Of a stretch of DNA of 64,000 nucleotides, positions 24,055-32,651 are shown in pieces (within the stretch, counting starts at the first letter, position 1; the number at the start of each line of letters is the position of its first letter). The DNA comes from Bacteroidales bacterium (GTDB lineage Bacteria; Bacteroidota; Bacteroidia; Bacteroidales; UBA932), in NCBI GenBank assembly GCA_024401745.1, contig JAKSKK010000005.1, positions 1 to 64,000 on the forward strand, written 5' to 3'. The translations under genes and the position numbers were made by a program. The notes below the pieces were generated by a model. That model did not search any database, was not told where the DNA came from, and worked only from the letters and a program-made list of their open reading frames with translations.

Positions 24055-25965
24055 TTATTCAGCTGAAATAAGGTATCTGTAAGATCCGGCTTTCTGGAGT
24101 CTGGTGGCGGTGAGGGTCAGCCTCTTGACGTCAGGACCCCAGATGCTGGTGAACCTGCCGTCGTCAAGAGCGATGGTCTCGACTGACGCGGTGAGTGCCT
24201 TGGCGTCATATTTCAGCACGACGGTCCTTGATCCGGTGCCTATCCTGACGACTCCCGGACGGGATGCATCCACGTCTCCCCATATCATGAAGTTCACCTG
24301 GTTGGCCTCTCTGGCTTCAAGAAGCTCGAAACTGTCGGCCACGGTCACCGTCTGACCCTTCAGACTGTATGAACGGGTCCAGTTCCTGACGGCCGCCTCT
24401 GCAGGATAGGCGCCGGCAATATTGGTCGAGAAGGCAGTCCTGGTGGACTTGGAGTCGGCGGCCCTGTACTCCTCCCCGCTGACCTGGGCAACGCCGTTGA
24501 TCAGAGGAAGGTTATGGTAATTGCTCTGCATGCTCCATATCTCGTAGCGCTGGGCAGAGAAGGTCTTGGCGGTATAGGTGCCTACACCCACGTCGACGAT
24601 GACCGGACGGCTGTCAAGATAGAGGATGAAGTTGCCCACGTCATTGTGGTTGTGGCTCTCGTCGTTGTATCCACCCTTTGCGGCAAGGAAGAGTCCGTTC
24701 TCCCCCTTCGCGTAATGGAACTCGGTCTCGGGATACCAGACGTAGTCCCTGGCCTCATAGCCGCCCGGAGCGTTGCAGAACTCGTCATGCACTGAAAGCG
24801 CGTCCAGGAAGCCGAACACGTTCCAGTCAGGCTGGGGCGCAGTATGGCGTTCCTTCTGCATCTGTGCGGCATAGCCCATCATGCTGGCGCTGCCCATTGC
24901 CTTGCCGTAGCGGTATATGAGGCTGAGGTCATCGGCGCCTCCGCGTGCTGACGCATCGGCAAAATTGACCACCCAGCCGTTGCCCACGTATGAATTGACG
25001 ATGTACTCGCCCATGCCGCGGATCTGCTCGTTGTCGAAGAGGTTGATCTTTCCGCCTGTAGCAAGGTACAGCGCATAGAGGTACTCGTATGTCTGTCCGG
25101 CCGAATGTCCCCAGTATGAAGGGCCTTCCTCTATTCCGCCGTCGCCCTGTATGCGGTTGAGATACTGGTCGACTGACCACATGCTCTTCCAGACTCCGCG
25201 CGCATAGCGGCCGAGGTCATCCTCAACGAGCATGAAGCAGAGCAGCGCGTTGGCATTGCACCAGGGGCACCAGTTGTTCAGCACGTAGCTGGGGTCGAAG
25301 CCCATCCACCAGTACTCCGTTTCGCAGAGGTAAGGGTTCAGCTCCCTCTCGACCAGCTCCGCCTTGATCCTGCGGCTGATTTCAGGGTGGATCCTGTCGA
25401 ATTCCTCGTGCAGATAGTAGTAGATCCAGGCGAACATCTGAGACACGTCACCCTGACGGAGTTCAAGCGTTGCGTCGCCCTTCCAGGGAAGAGGCCTATG
25501 GTCGGGTCCGAGGCTGGCGATGTGGGCGGAGAGTGCCCAGGAGGTCATTTCGCAGGTATGGATCACTCCGTCGATTATCTGAGGGATGAAGCGGCCCTGG
25601 CCTTCGGCAAGCTCTGCGGCAAACAGGCATGCGATTGCACGGTTGTTGGAGTCGTACGGGGATTCCATGACAGTGCGGTTGCCGGACCTCTCGTACTCAA
25701 GGTAGGAGCTCATGGTCACGACCTTCCACTCGTAGTCGAGGTATTTCTCGCCGGCTGCGACGACGGCGGCCTTGTTGCTGCCCATGAGGGCATCCCAGCC
25801 GGCGCGGTCGGTGTACGCAGGGTACGGAACCCATTCCTGGTTCTGCACGAGGCATTCCCGTATCTGGTCATAGCCCATGACTCCGGTGATGTAATTGCGC
25901 TCCTCGGCGTTTGCAAGAACGGAAAGGGCGGAAAACAATGCCGCCAGAAGAAGTCTTCTCTTCAT
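24055..25965 (-). CDS. Heparinase II/III-like secreted protein
   Basis: This 636-residue exported protein has a signal peptide (about 1-20, ending VLANA). The central region is an alpha-helical toroid typical of heparinase II/III and alginate-lyase-like proteins, with many Trp and Tyr residues (NPYLCETEYWWMGFDPSYVLNNWCPWCN in two blocks). The C-terminal beta-sandwich region includes the family-typical GYNDESHNHNDVGNFILYLDSRPV, where the HNHND stretch is the expected catalytic or metal-binding part. The Bacteroidota enzymes cleave acidic polysaccharides, but the substrate here is unknown. No SusC/D genes are adjacent, so this is not a classical polysaccharide-utilization locus. It follows the histidine kinase by 16 bases on the same strand and may be co-transcribed with it. 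Confidence 0.85.
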   Translation of the reverse strand: MKRRLLLAALFSALSVLANAEERNYITGVMGYDQIRECLVQNQEWVPYPAYTDRAGWDALMGSNKAAVVAAGEKYLDYEWKVVTMSSYLEYERSGNRTVMESPYDSNNRAIACLFAAELAEGQGRFIPQIIDGVIHTCEMTSWALSAHIASLGPDHRPLPWKGDATLELRQGDVSQMFAWIYYYLHEEFDRIHPEISRRIKAELVERELNPYLCETEYWWMGFDPSYVLNNWCPWCNANALLCFMLVEDDLGRYARGVWKSMWSVDQYLNRIQGDGGIEEGPSYWGHSAGQTYEYLYALYLATGGKINLFDNEQIRGMGEYIVNSYVGNGWVVNFADASARGGADDLSLIYRYGKAMGSASMMGYAAQMQKERHTAPQPDWNVFGFLDALSVHDEFCNAPGGYEARDYVWYPETEFHYAKGENGLFLAAKGGYNDESHNHNDVGNFILYLDSRPVIVDVGVGTYTAKTFSAQRYEIWSMQSNYHNLPLINGVAQVSGEEYRAADSKSTRTAFSTNIAGAYPAEAAVRNWTRSYSLKGQTVTVADSFELLEAREANQVNFMIWGDVDASRPGVVRIGTGSRTVVLKYDAKALTASVETIALDDGRFTSIWGPDVKRLTLTATRLQKAGSYRYLISAE

Positions 25966-25981
25966 ATCTTATCAGATTTCA

Positions 25982-28900
25982 TTATTCAGAGCCGGCGGGA
26001 TACTTTATAGTGAAGCACGCGCCGCCCAGCGCGAAGGACTTGCTGTAGGAAATGGTTGCGCCGCAGCGCTCCAGAGCACTTCTGGAGATGGCGAGGCCAA
26101 GGCCGGAACCGCTGTTCTTGGTGGTGAAGTTCGGGGTGAACAGCTTGTCGATGTTCTCGGGGGCAACGCCCGGGCCGTCATCCTCCACCACAATGTCATA
26201 GAAGCCATCCTGGCTGGAGTTCCTCAGACTCACGAGCACATGCCCGCCGCCATTCTCGGAAACCGCCTGCACGGCATTTGTAATCAGGTTCACGAACACG
26301 CGCGTGAGCTGGGGCTTGGGTCCCATGACCTCGACTCCGCTGAGGCCCATGTATTCGAACTTCACGTCGTCGCGGTTGTCGAACATCGCAACCTCCTCCT
26401 GGAGCATCTTGTCAAGGTCGATCTTCACAGGCTCCTCGCTGTACAGCTTGGCGAAGGTTGAGAATTCGTTCGCCGTCTCGGTGAGCACGTCGATATGGTC
26501 GAGAAGCACCTTCGAAGCCTCGTCGAACTTCTGCGGCCAGCTCTCGTCGCCGCGCTGCTTGAGGCGTATGATGCGCTGGATCTGCAGCTTCATGGGAGTA
26601 AGCGGGTTCTTGATCTCGTGCGCCACCTGACGCGCCATGCCGCTCCACGCCTTGTCACGCTCGGCCTGTGCCAGCTTCCTGGTACTCTCCGAGAGTTCGG
26701 TCACCATTCGGTTGTAGGCGTCGACCAGCGTCGATACCTCGTCGTCCCTGTCGTAATCGATCATCTCGAGGGCGTCGAGGTCCATGCGCGACATCTTGCG
26801 GCCCATCTCGCTAAGGGGCTTGAACATCCTGTCGAGGATGGTAGAGATCGAGAAGCGGCCGAGGATGAGCAGGATGAGGAACAGCGTCAGAATGGTGATG
26901 GAATGCATCACGGCGTCACGCTCGAACTCGTAGGTCTCGCCGCCCGTATATGGCGAACCGATGATGGCTATGATGTCTCCCGTATCGCCGAACACAGGAG
27001 CGTACATGCAGTAGAACTTGTGGCTGCCCGCCCTCTCCTTGTGCACGAAGTAGCGCCTGCAGACGTGGATGATCTGGTCAAAGGCATCCTCGTTCATACG
27101 GCAGCCCATGAACCTTCTGGCGAACACTTCCTGAGCCGTCGACATCAGGAACTTTCCTGACGGCGAGTACAGCGTCAGGTCGCCGTTCGAGGTAAGGCCG
27201 ACCTGCTCAAGCAGGTACATCATGTCGGGAGAGTTCAGGTCCTCGGTGGTGCTTGCGCCCTTGATGCCCGTCTGCACCAGCGACTGGATGGAATTGATCT
27301 TCTCGGACATGATGGTCCGCAGGTTGGACTCGTTGCGCCTGTACACGAAGAGCACGCTCACAAGGGCCATTGCCACCAGCGTGAGGATGAGAGAAGTCAT
27401 CAGCACCCAGGTGATCCTGGTCTTGTAGTAGTTCTGCTGGAACATGTCCCTCGGCTTCCTGCGGTCCAGGGTAAGTATGCTCATGAGCAGGAAGGCCACG
27501 AGAGCCACGAGCAGTCCGGCGATGGCATAGCTGAACACGCGCACGGAGGGTCGGCTGATTATCACGGCCTCGTGGTCTGCCACAAGGTGTATGAAGTGCA
27601 CGTGACCGTTGGTCTTCACGGTCTCGACACGGCCACTGTATATGTTGTCGTTGAGCTTCGGTTCAAGGACGGTAGGATAGGCATAGCTGCCGTTGAATAC
27701 CTTGAGCTCATCGCCGTCGTATCGTGCGTAGGAGTACCAATGAGGCACGCTCACCCTGCCGGGAGGGGTCATGTCCAGGATGGTGGCATAGCCCTGCTTG
27801 CGGCGGGCTGAGGTCTGGTCGACCTCGACCATCATGCGGGACAGGCCGGCGCCCTCGACCATGAAGATGAAGATGCCCTCATAGCGCGTGTGGCCCGCAC
27901 CGGTGTCGATGAACATGAAGTTCGAGCCCTCGAAGATGGGGGTGCCGCCTATCAGCTTGTCGTTCACGAAGGCCAGCTTCTCGGGTGTGGTCTCGGAATT
28001 GAGCAGATAGACGTTTATGTCGTAGTTCTGGCTGATGCGGCTCAGATAGTTCTCGGCGATTCGGTTGCGTATGGTGAGCTCTGCCGCCTCGAACATCGAC
28101 AGCGGGGCTATGAACGAGTCTTCGGCAATCTGTGCCTCGGCGCGGCGCAGCTGCATCTCCAGCGTGATGTCGCGGTCGATAGCCAGACGGTTGGACCACA
28201 CCTCTGTCCTGTCATGCTCCTTGCTGAAGCCAAGGAAGGCCGGGAGCAGCACGAGATACAGGGCCAGCAATGCCGCCATAACCACCCTGTTGGTCGTGCT
28301 GAAGGCATCGAAATGCCGGCCGAACAGACGGCTCAGCGCGGGCTGCAGCATCTGTATCAGCATCGGGACGCTGAGCAGCATGGCCATGAACGACGCATAC
28401 ACCACAGCAGACCACACGTTCAGTTCCGAGAACTTGTAGAGCTCGAGGTTTATGTTGGAATTGAGGATGATGCTGCGCAGAGCCGTGTGAGCATAGACCA
28501 CGATCAGCACTATCGACAGCACGCAGATGGAAATCCCTATCATCGCTCCCCTGGTTGTCCTGATCTTGTGGTAGAGGTCCTCCCGCACAAGGAAGAGGGC
28601 TCCCACCATGATGAGGATCTCGAAGTTGGCGAGCACTATGGCTCCAAGGGAATAGAAGAACGGTCCGCCCGCATACAGCACGGGCGAGAACACGGCCACA
28701 TCACCCTGGACGGTACGGCCCCAGAAGAACATGGCGAGCATGGCCAGCAGGCTGACCAGCGTGACCACGAAGAAACGGCCGTAGGTGCGCCTGTTCCACA
28801 GGAAGATCGACAGGCCGACCAGCAGCAGCGAGAATGCCAGCCACACGAGCCCGGCATCGGCCACTGGCTGAGTCGTCATCGAGTCATACATCACCTTGAA

Positions 28901-29467
28901 CTGCGGCCTGCCTCCGGCTACGACGGCCGTTCCTCCGGAACAGTCGATAGTCTTGATGGAGAAGCGGTTGGCGAGATGCAGGTGGCGGTTGACGCCGTTT
29001 ACGTTCACGTTGTCGGCCGTATCCATGACCTCGAGGCCGGCTATCACAAGACCGTCGTCATGATGCACTGTCTTGGCCAGGTACCATTTGGGACCGAAGT
29101 TGAAGAACTCGAGGCTGTCCTTCACATCCGTGAGCGGAGACTTGAAGGTCTGACGCGGATTGGTGAGCCTCTCGAAGAATATCTTGTCCTCGATGTCGTC
29201 GTTCGACACGCAGAACTGGCCTCTCCAGTTCTTGAGACTGTCTCCTTCATAATGGTACACCACCATGTCTGAAGGGAGCTTCTCGGTCTCGTTCGCTATG
29301 AAGCGGTCGAGCAGTTCCAGACGCCGGTCGAGCCTGCGCTGCACCTTGCGGGCGGCATTGTCAGTGTCGGCGGCGCTGCGGTTGGTGCTGAGGGCGACCA
29401 CCAGCAGGACCACGCTCGCAAGGACGAACATGGACGACAGCACATCGAAGAATCTGATCTTACGCAT
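25982..29467 (-). CDS. Large membrane sensor histidine kinase, NtrY-like
   Basis: This 1161-residue kinase has an N-terminal transmembrane helix (about 10-27), an extracytoplasmic domain to about 215, and a cluster of six helices (about 215-415). A second sensing region follows, then two helices near 640-710, another sensing domain (about 730-860) and a final helix near 870. HAMP (about 890-930), HisKA and HATPase domains complete it. The phosphoacceptor is H950 in AHEIKNPLTPMKL, a signature of the NtrY type. The N box (NLITNAVQAV), G1 (DDGPGVAP) and G2 (GSGLGLAI) are intact, so it should be active. Its partner could be the NtrC-like regulator at 32652, about 3 kb away. The signal is unknown. 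Confidence 0.9.
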   Translation of the reverse strand: MRKIRFFDVLSSMFVLASVVLLVVALSTNRSAADTDNAARKVQRRLDRRLELLDRFIANETEKLPSDMVVYHYEGDSLKNWRGQFCVSNDDIEDKIFFERLTNPRQTFKSPLTDVKDSLEFFNFGPKWYLAKTVHHDDGLVIAGLEVMDTADNVNVNGVNRHLHLANRFSIKTIDCSGGTAVVAGGRPQFKVMYDSMTTQPVADAGLVWLAFSLLLVGLSIFLWNRRTYGRFFVVTLVSLLAMLAMFFWGRTVQGDVAVFSPVLYAGGPFFYSLGAIVLANFEILIMVGALFLVREDLYHKIRTTRGAMIGISICVLSIVLIVVYAHTALRSIILNSNINLELYKFSELNVWSAVVYASFMAMLLSVPMLIQMLQPALSRLFGRHFDAFSTTNRVVMAALLALYLVLLPAFLGFSKEHDRTEVWSNRLAIDRDITLEMQLRRAEAQIAEDSFIAPLSMFEAAELTIRNRIAENYLSRISQNYDINVYLLNSETTPEKLAFVNDKLIGGTPIFEGSNFMFIDTGAGHTRYEGIFIFMVEGAGLSRMMVEVDQTSARRKQGYATILDMTPPGRVSVPHWYSYARYDGDELKVFNGSYAYPTVLEPKLNDNIYSGRVETVKTNGHVHFIHLVADHEAVIISRPSVRVFSYAIAGLLVALVAFLLMSILTLDRRKPRDMFQQNYYKTRITWVLMTSLILTLVAMALVSVLFVYRRNESNLRTIMSEKINSIQSLVQTGIKGASTTEDLNSPDMMYLLEQVGLTSNGDLTLYSPSGKFLMSTAQEVFARRFMGCRMNEDAFDQIIHVCRRYFVHKERAGSHKFYCMYAPVFGDTGDIIAIIGSPYTGGETYEFERDAVMHSITILTLFLILLILGRFSISTILDRMFKPLSEMGRKMSRMDLDALEMIDYDRDDEVSTLVDAYNRMVTELSESTRKLAQAERDKAWSGMARQVAHEIKNPLTPMKLQIQRIIRLKQRGDESWPQKFDEASKVLLDHIDVLTETANEFSTFAKLYSEEPVKIDLDKMLQEEVAMFDNRDDVKFEYMGLSGVEVMGPKPQLTRVFVNLITNAVQAVSENGGGHVLVSLRNSSQDGFYDIVVEDDGPGVAPENIDKLFTPNFTTKNSGSGLGLAISRSALERCGATISYSKSFALGGACFTIKYPAGSE

Positions 29468-29469
29468 TT

Positions 29470-29943
29470 CTATTCGTGATGGTACGGTTCACCGCGCATG
29501 ATGGTGAATGCACGGTACAACTGCTCTGCAAAAATCGTTCTCACAATCTGGTGCGAGAAGGTCATTTTCGACAAAGATATCTTTCCATTCGCCCTGGAGT
29601 ACACATCGGCGCTGAAGCCGTAGGCTCCTCCTATCACGAAGACGATATCGCGCCCCGAAGCTATCATCTTGTCTTCCAGATACTTAGAGAACTCAATGGA
29701 GCGTAGTTCGCGGCCATGCTCATCAAGCAGGACCAGGTCGTCGGAATTCTTCACCAGCTTCAGGATCAGCTCTCCCTCCTTCTGCTTTATCTGGTCCTTG
29801 GAAAGGGCCGACACATTTTTGAGCTCGGGAATCTCCACAAGCTCGAACGGGGCATAATGTTTGAGACGTGACACATACATGTCAAGTCCCTGGCGCACCC
29901 ATGCGATATCGGTCTTGCCTACCGTGATAAGCGAAATTTTCAT
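29470..29943 (-). CDS. rlmH: 23S rRNA pseudouridine-1915 N3-methyltransferase
   Basis: RlmH methylates pseudouridine 1915 in helix 69 of 23S rRNA. This 157-residue protein is a minimal SPOUT-fold enzyme of standard length. It has LITVGK at the start, the SAM-binding knot segment VFVIGGAYGFS (about 102-112), and the typical end SLSKMTFSHQIVRTIFAEQLYRAF with the terminal PYHHE. It ends 2 bases before the kinase gene. Its promoter box abuts the one of the divergent DUF4783 gene. Confidence 0.96.
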   Translation of the reverse strand: MKISLITVGKTDIAWVRQGLDMYVSRLKHYAPFELVEIPELKNVSALSKDQIKQKEGELILKLVKNSDDLVLLDEHGRELRSIEFSKYLEDKMIASGRDIVFVIGGAYGFSADVYSRANGKISLSKMTFSHQIVRTIFAEQLYRAFTIMRGEPYHHE

Positions 29944-29958
29944 ATATTTGCAAAGTTA
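29943..29958. promoter_or_regulatory. Back-to-back -7 boxes between rlmH and the DUF4783 gene
   Basis: The plus-strand box TATATTTG (29943-29950) and the minus-strand box TAACTTTG (29951-29958) touch without a gap, forming a TTTGCAAA centre. The plus box lies 12 bases from the ATG at 29963. The minus box lies 7 bases from the rlmH ATG. Two polymerases could not bind both at once. Confidence 0.65.
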
Positions 29959-29962
29959 ACAA

Positions 29963-30379
29963 ATGAGAATGAGATTCAAAACATTGGCAGTCATCGCATT
30001 TCTTCTGGGAATGCTGCTTCCGGCGAACGGCCGCGCAGCCACTCCGGGAGACGGCAACGACGTGTTCGTGCCCATAGCGAAATACCTGACCCAGGGCAAC
30101 TACGAGGCGCTTTCAGCCTGGTTTGCCGACAATCTCGAACTCTCCGTGATCTCAAGGTCGGCCGACGCCAGCCGCTCGCAGTCGAAGCAGATCCTCAAGG
30201 CCTTCTTCGAGGCATACACCCCACGCAGCTTCAACATCACCCACACGGCAGGCCGCGCCAACATGAAATACCTGATAGGCGACCTGAACGCAGGCGGCGA
30301 GAACTTCATGGTCACGATCTTCGTCATCTGCCAGGACGATTCCTACAAGATACAGCAGATCAAGATAGACAGACTGTAA
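29963..30379 (+). CDS. DUF4783 domain exported protein
   Basis: This 138-residue protein has a signal peptide (about 1-25, ending NGRAA). The mature part, beginning with NDVFVPIAKYLTQGNYEALSAWFADNLEL in two blocks and ending FVICQDDSYKIQQIKIDRL, matches the DUF4783 family found in Bacteroidota, which adopts an NTF2-like cone fold. Its role is unknown; NTF2-like domains often bind small ligands or act as structural modules. It is a single-gene unit with its own promoter 12 bases upstream and a terminator just after the stop. Confidence 0.8.
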   Translation: MRMRFKTLAVIAFLLGMLLPANGRAATPGDGNDVFVPIAKYLTQGNYEALSAWFADNLELSVISRSADASRSQSKQILKAFFEAYTPRSFNITHTAGRANMKYLIGDLNAGGENFMVTIFVICQDDSYKIQQIKIDRL

Positions 30380-30382
30380 AAC

Positions 30383-30414
30383 AAAAAACCGGCTCCATGG
30401 AGTCGGCTTTTCTG
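30383..30414. terminator. Bidirectional terminator between the DUF4783 gene and efp
   Basis: CCGGCTCC (30389-30396) pairs with GGAGTCGG (30399-30406, one G-U pair) through the palindromic centre CTCCATGGAG. An A run precedes it (30383-30388) and CTTTTCT follows, so both converging genes can end here. Confidence 0.8.
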
Positions 30415-30428
30415 TATGTGTGCGGGAG

Positions 30429-30992
30429 TTATACTCTCTGGCCGTATGAGCGGTCTGCGGTGTTGACGGTGATGACGTCTCCGGTCTCGATGAAGAGGGG
30501 AACCATGATCTTTGCACCGGTCTCGAGGGTGACCTCCTTGAGAGCTGAAGTAGAAGCGGTGTTGCCCTTCACTGCAGGCTCTGAATAGGTGACCTCAAGA
30601 GTTACGTATGAAGGGAGCTCGCAGGTAAGGCATCTTTCCTCACCGACTACGAACATCATCTCGACATGCTGTCCTTCCTTCATGAGGTCAGAGTTCTCTA
30701 CTACGTCCTTGGGGAGAAGGATCTGCTCGTATGTCTCTTCGTGCATGAAGTTGAAACCGTCCTCCTCTGCATAGAGGAACTGGTAGGGACGACGCTCAAC
30801 CTCGATGGTCTCGATCTTTGCACCGGCGGTGAAAGTATTCTCGAGGATACGGCCGTTCTCAAGGTTGCGGAGCTTTGTCTTCACGAATGCAGGGCCCTTG
30901 CCAGGTTTTACGTGCTGGAACCATACAATCATACAAGGCTTCTCGTTGAACTTAAGATAAAGACCGTTTTTGAAATCAGCTGTTGTTGCCAT
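30429..30992 (-). CDS. efp: Translation elongation factor P
   Basis: EF-P binds stalled ribosomes and helps form peptide bonds at polyproline stretches. The 187-residue protein has the three beta-barrel domains of the family. The tip loop reads VKPGKGPAFVKTKLRN with K32 at the position modified in Escherichia coli. The middle domain has YLYAEEDGFNFM-like residues and the end VNTADRSYGQRV. The ATG at 30992 (MATTADFKNG) was preferred over a start 15 codons upstream, which would enter the promoter box. No modification enzyme (epmA/B) is seen in the window. Confidence 0.96.
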   Translation of the reverse strand: MATTADFKNGLYLKFNEKPCMIVWFQHVKPGKGPAFVKTKLRNLENGRILENTFTAGAKIETIEVERRPYQFLYAEEDGFNFMHEETYEQILLPKDVVENSDLMKEGQHVEMMFVVGEERCLTCELPSYVTLEVTYSEPAVKGNTASTSALKEVTLETGAKIMVPLFIETGDVITVNTADRSYGQRV

Positions 30993-31034
30993 AAAATTTA
31001 TACTTAATTGATTATTTGTCAGTTTAAAGCGCCA

Positions 31035-31042
31035 CAAAGGTA
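31035..31042 (-). promoter_or_regulatory. -7 box of efp
   Basis: TACCTTTG on the minus strand fits TAnnTTTG and lies about 42 bases upstream of the efp start codon. Confidence 0.5.
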
Positions 31043-31056
31043 AAAAAATGCAGTCA

Positions 31057-31908
31057 CTAATGCAAATTTTCTATTGCGGCGGACACCCTTTCCAGCAACC
31101 ACTTAGGCGTGGAGGTGGCCCCGCTAACGCCAACGGTGTCGCCCGGGCGGAACCATGACGGATCCAAGCCCTCGGGTGAGCTCACGTGATAGGTCCTGGG
31201 ATTGCAGCTTAGGCAGAGGTCCCTGAGCACCTTCCCGTTCGAACTGGTCTTGCCGGACACGAACACTATCACATCGTGATTCTCGGCGAACTCGGAGAGA
31301 AGCCTGTGGCGCGACGCCACCTGGGAGCATATCGTCCTGTGGACCTTCAGCGTCCCGGTCATCTGCGCGCTCAGCCACGCTATGAGCTCCTCATATTCCA
31401 CGGGGCTCTTGGTTGTCTGTGAGAAGAGCTCGGTGTCAGCGGCCGTGCTCACGCTTCCGCCCGCCACGCACTCCTTGAGCTGGCCGAGGTTCTCGACCAC
31501 GACCGCCCTGCCGCCGACCTGGCCCACCAGGCCAAGGACTTCAGGATGGCCGACCTTGCCGAATATGATTATCTGCCCTGAGGCCTCGCGTATGTCTTTC
31601 TGGAGCTTGAGCACCACGGGGCAGGTGCAGTCTATCACCTGCAGCCCACGGCCCCGGGCATCTTCGTACACTTGCGGCGGAACGCCATGTGCACGCACCA
31701 GGACCGGCTCACCCTCAGGCACTTCCGTGACCGATGCGACCGGCACCAGGCCAAGCGCGCCAAGACGCGACAGTTCCTCCTCGTTGTGCACTATGGCACC
31801 GAGGGAATACAGTCTGTCGTTGGTTGAGAGGTACTTCTCCGATGTCGTGATCGCACGTATCACTCCCCCGCAGAAACCGGCATTGGCGTCTATCTCGACC
31901 TTCAGCAT
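31057..31908 (-). CDS. ispH: 4-hydroxy-3-methylbut-2-enyl diphosphate reductase
   Basis: IspH is the last enzyme of the non-mevalonate isoprenoid pathway and makes IPP and DMAPP using an iron-sulfur cluster. The 283-residue protein keeps the three cluster ligands: C13 (NAGFCGGV), C96 (CTCPVV) and C194 (RTICSQV). It also keeps the diphosphate-binding His in VHNEEE (H41) and RAHGVPP (H74). The closing SGATSTPKWLLERV segment is also conserved. Its start overlaps cmk by 7 bases, indicating co-transcription. The prenyl synthase at 58594 would use its products. Confidence 0.96.
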   Translation of the reverse strand: MLKVEIDANAGFCGGVIRAITTSEKYLSTNDRLYSLGAIVHNEEELSRLGALGLVPVASVTEVPEGEPVLVRAHGVPPQVYEDARGRGLQVIDCTCPVVLKLQKDIREASGQIIIFGKVGHPEVLGLVGQVGGRAVVVENLGQLKECVAGGSVSTAADTELFSQTTKSPVEYEELIAWLSAQMTGTLKVHRTICSQVASRHRLLSEFAENHDVIVFVSGKTSSNGKVLRDLCLSCNPRTYHVSSPEGLDPSWFRPGDTVGVSGATSTPKWLLERVSAAIENLH

Positions 31909-32588
31909 AGAATGCCGAATTTACCCTGGATCACGCCCTGTATCCAGGCAATCTCCTCAGTCATGGTCATCTCGCTGTTGTCCATCACAAAGGCATCGGG
32001 AGCCTGCACGAGAGGAGAAGTCTCGCGGTGGGAGTCGATGTAGTCGCGCTCGAGAAGGTTCTTCAGGACGTCCTCGAACACGGGATTATCGCCCTTGGCG
32101 GCAAGTTCGTCGAACCTGCGCTGGGCACGCACCTGGTCCGATGCCACCATGAACACCTTGAGCTCGGCATTGGGGAACACGGTCGTGCCTATGTCGCGGC
32201 CGTCCATGACCACTCTGCCCTTCTCTGAGAAGCGGTGCAGCCTGTCGTCCACCCAGGCACGCACCCAGGGCACTGCGGCCACGGGGCTGACCTGATTCGA
32301 CACTGCCATGCTGCGGATGAAAGGTTCCACGCAGCGCTCCCCCATGAACAGCTGGGTGCCGTTCTCGAAATGCAGGTCAAGCCCCTCGAGGGCGGCCTCC
32401 AGTGCGGGAGAGATCTCGTTTGCGTCATTTATGTATCCCTGCTCCTGCGCGAAGAGCGTCACGCCACGGTACATGGCGCCGGAGTCGAGGTAGAGGAAAT
32501 CGAAGGTCTTGGCAACGAGCTTCGCGAATGTGCTCTTGCCTGTGGATGAATAGCCGTCGACGGCTATTATGATATCGGGTACTCTCAT
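31902..32588 (-). CDS. cmk: Cytidylate kinase
   Basis: Cmk phosphorylates CMP and dCMP to the diphosphates. The 228-residue protein has the P-loop DGYSSTGKST (about 10-19), the DSGAMYRGVTLFA substrate region, and MDGRDIGTTVFPNAELKVFM in the middle, which is characteristic of the family. The end of the gene overlaps ispH by 7 bases. Its promoter box lies 18 bases upstream and faces that of the response regulator gene. Confidence 0.95.
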   Translation of the reverse strand: MRVPDIIIAVDGYSSTGKSTFAKLVAKTFDFLYLDSGAMYRGVTLFAQEQGYINDANEISPALEAALEGLDLHFENGTQLFMGERCVEPFIRSMAVSNQVSPVAAVPWVRAWVDDRLHRFSEKGRVVMDGRDIGTTVFPNAELKVFMVASDQVRAQRRFDELAAKGDNPVFEDVLKNLLERDYIDSHRETSPLVQAPDAFVMDNSEMTMTEEIAWIQGVIQGKFGILC

Positions 32589-32606
32589 TTGTATATCTTG
32601 TCTTTA

Positions 32607-32628
32607 CAAAGATAAAAAGTTAATTTTG
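32607..32628. promoter_or_regulatory. Divergent promoter boxes between cmk and the response regulator
   Basis: The minus-strand box TATCTTTG (32607-32614) serves cmk with an 18-base spacing to the ATG. The plus-strand box TAATTTTG (32621-32628) lies 23 bases before the regulator ATG at 32652. The boxes are 6 bases apart, so the two promoters probably compete. Confidence 0.55.
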
Positions 32629-32651
32629 CAAGACAATGAAAAGATGAGATT

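Noticed and set aside
24055..25965. Heparinase II/III-like gene as part of a polysaccharide-utilization locus
   Set aside because: No susC/susD pair, sulfatase or other glycan gene is adjacent. Its neighbours are housekeeping genes and a histidine kinase.
27890..29272. 460-codon open frame on the plus strand, opposite the histidine kinase gene
   Set aside because: The opposite strand encodes a full kinase with conserved domains. The frame is rich in Glu, His and Gly with no family resemblance.
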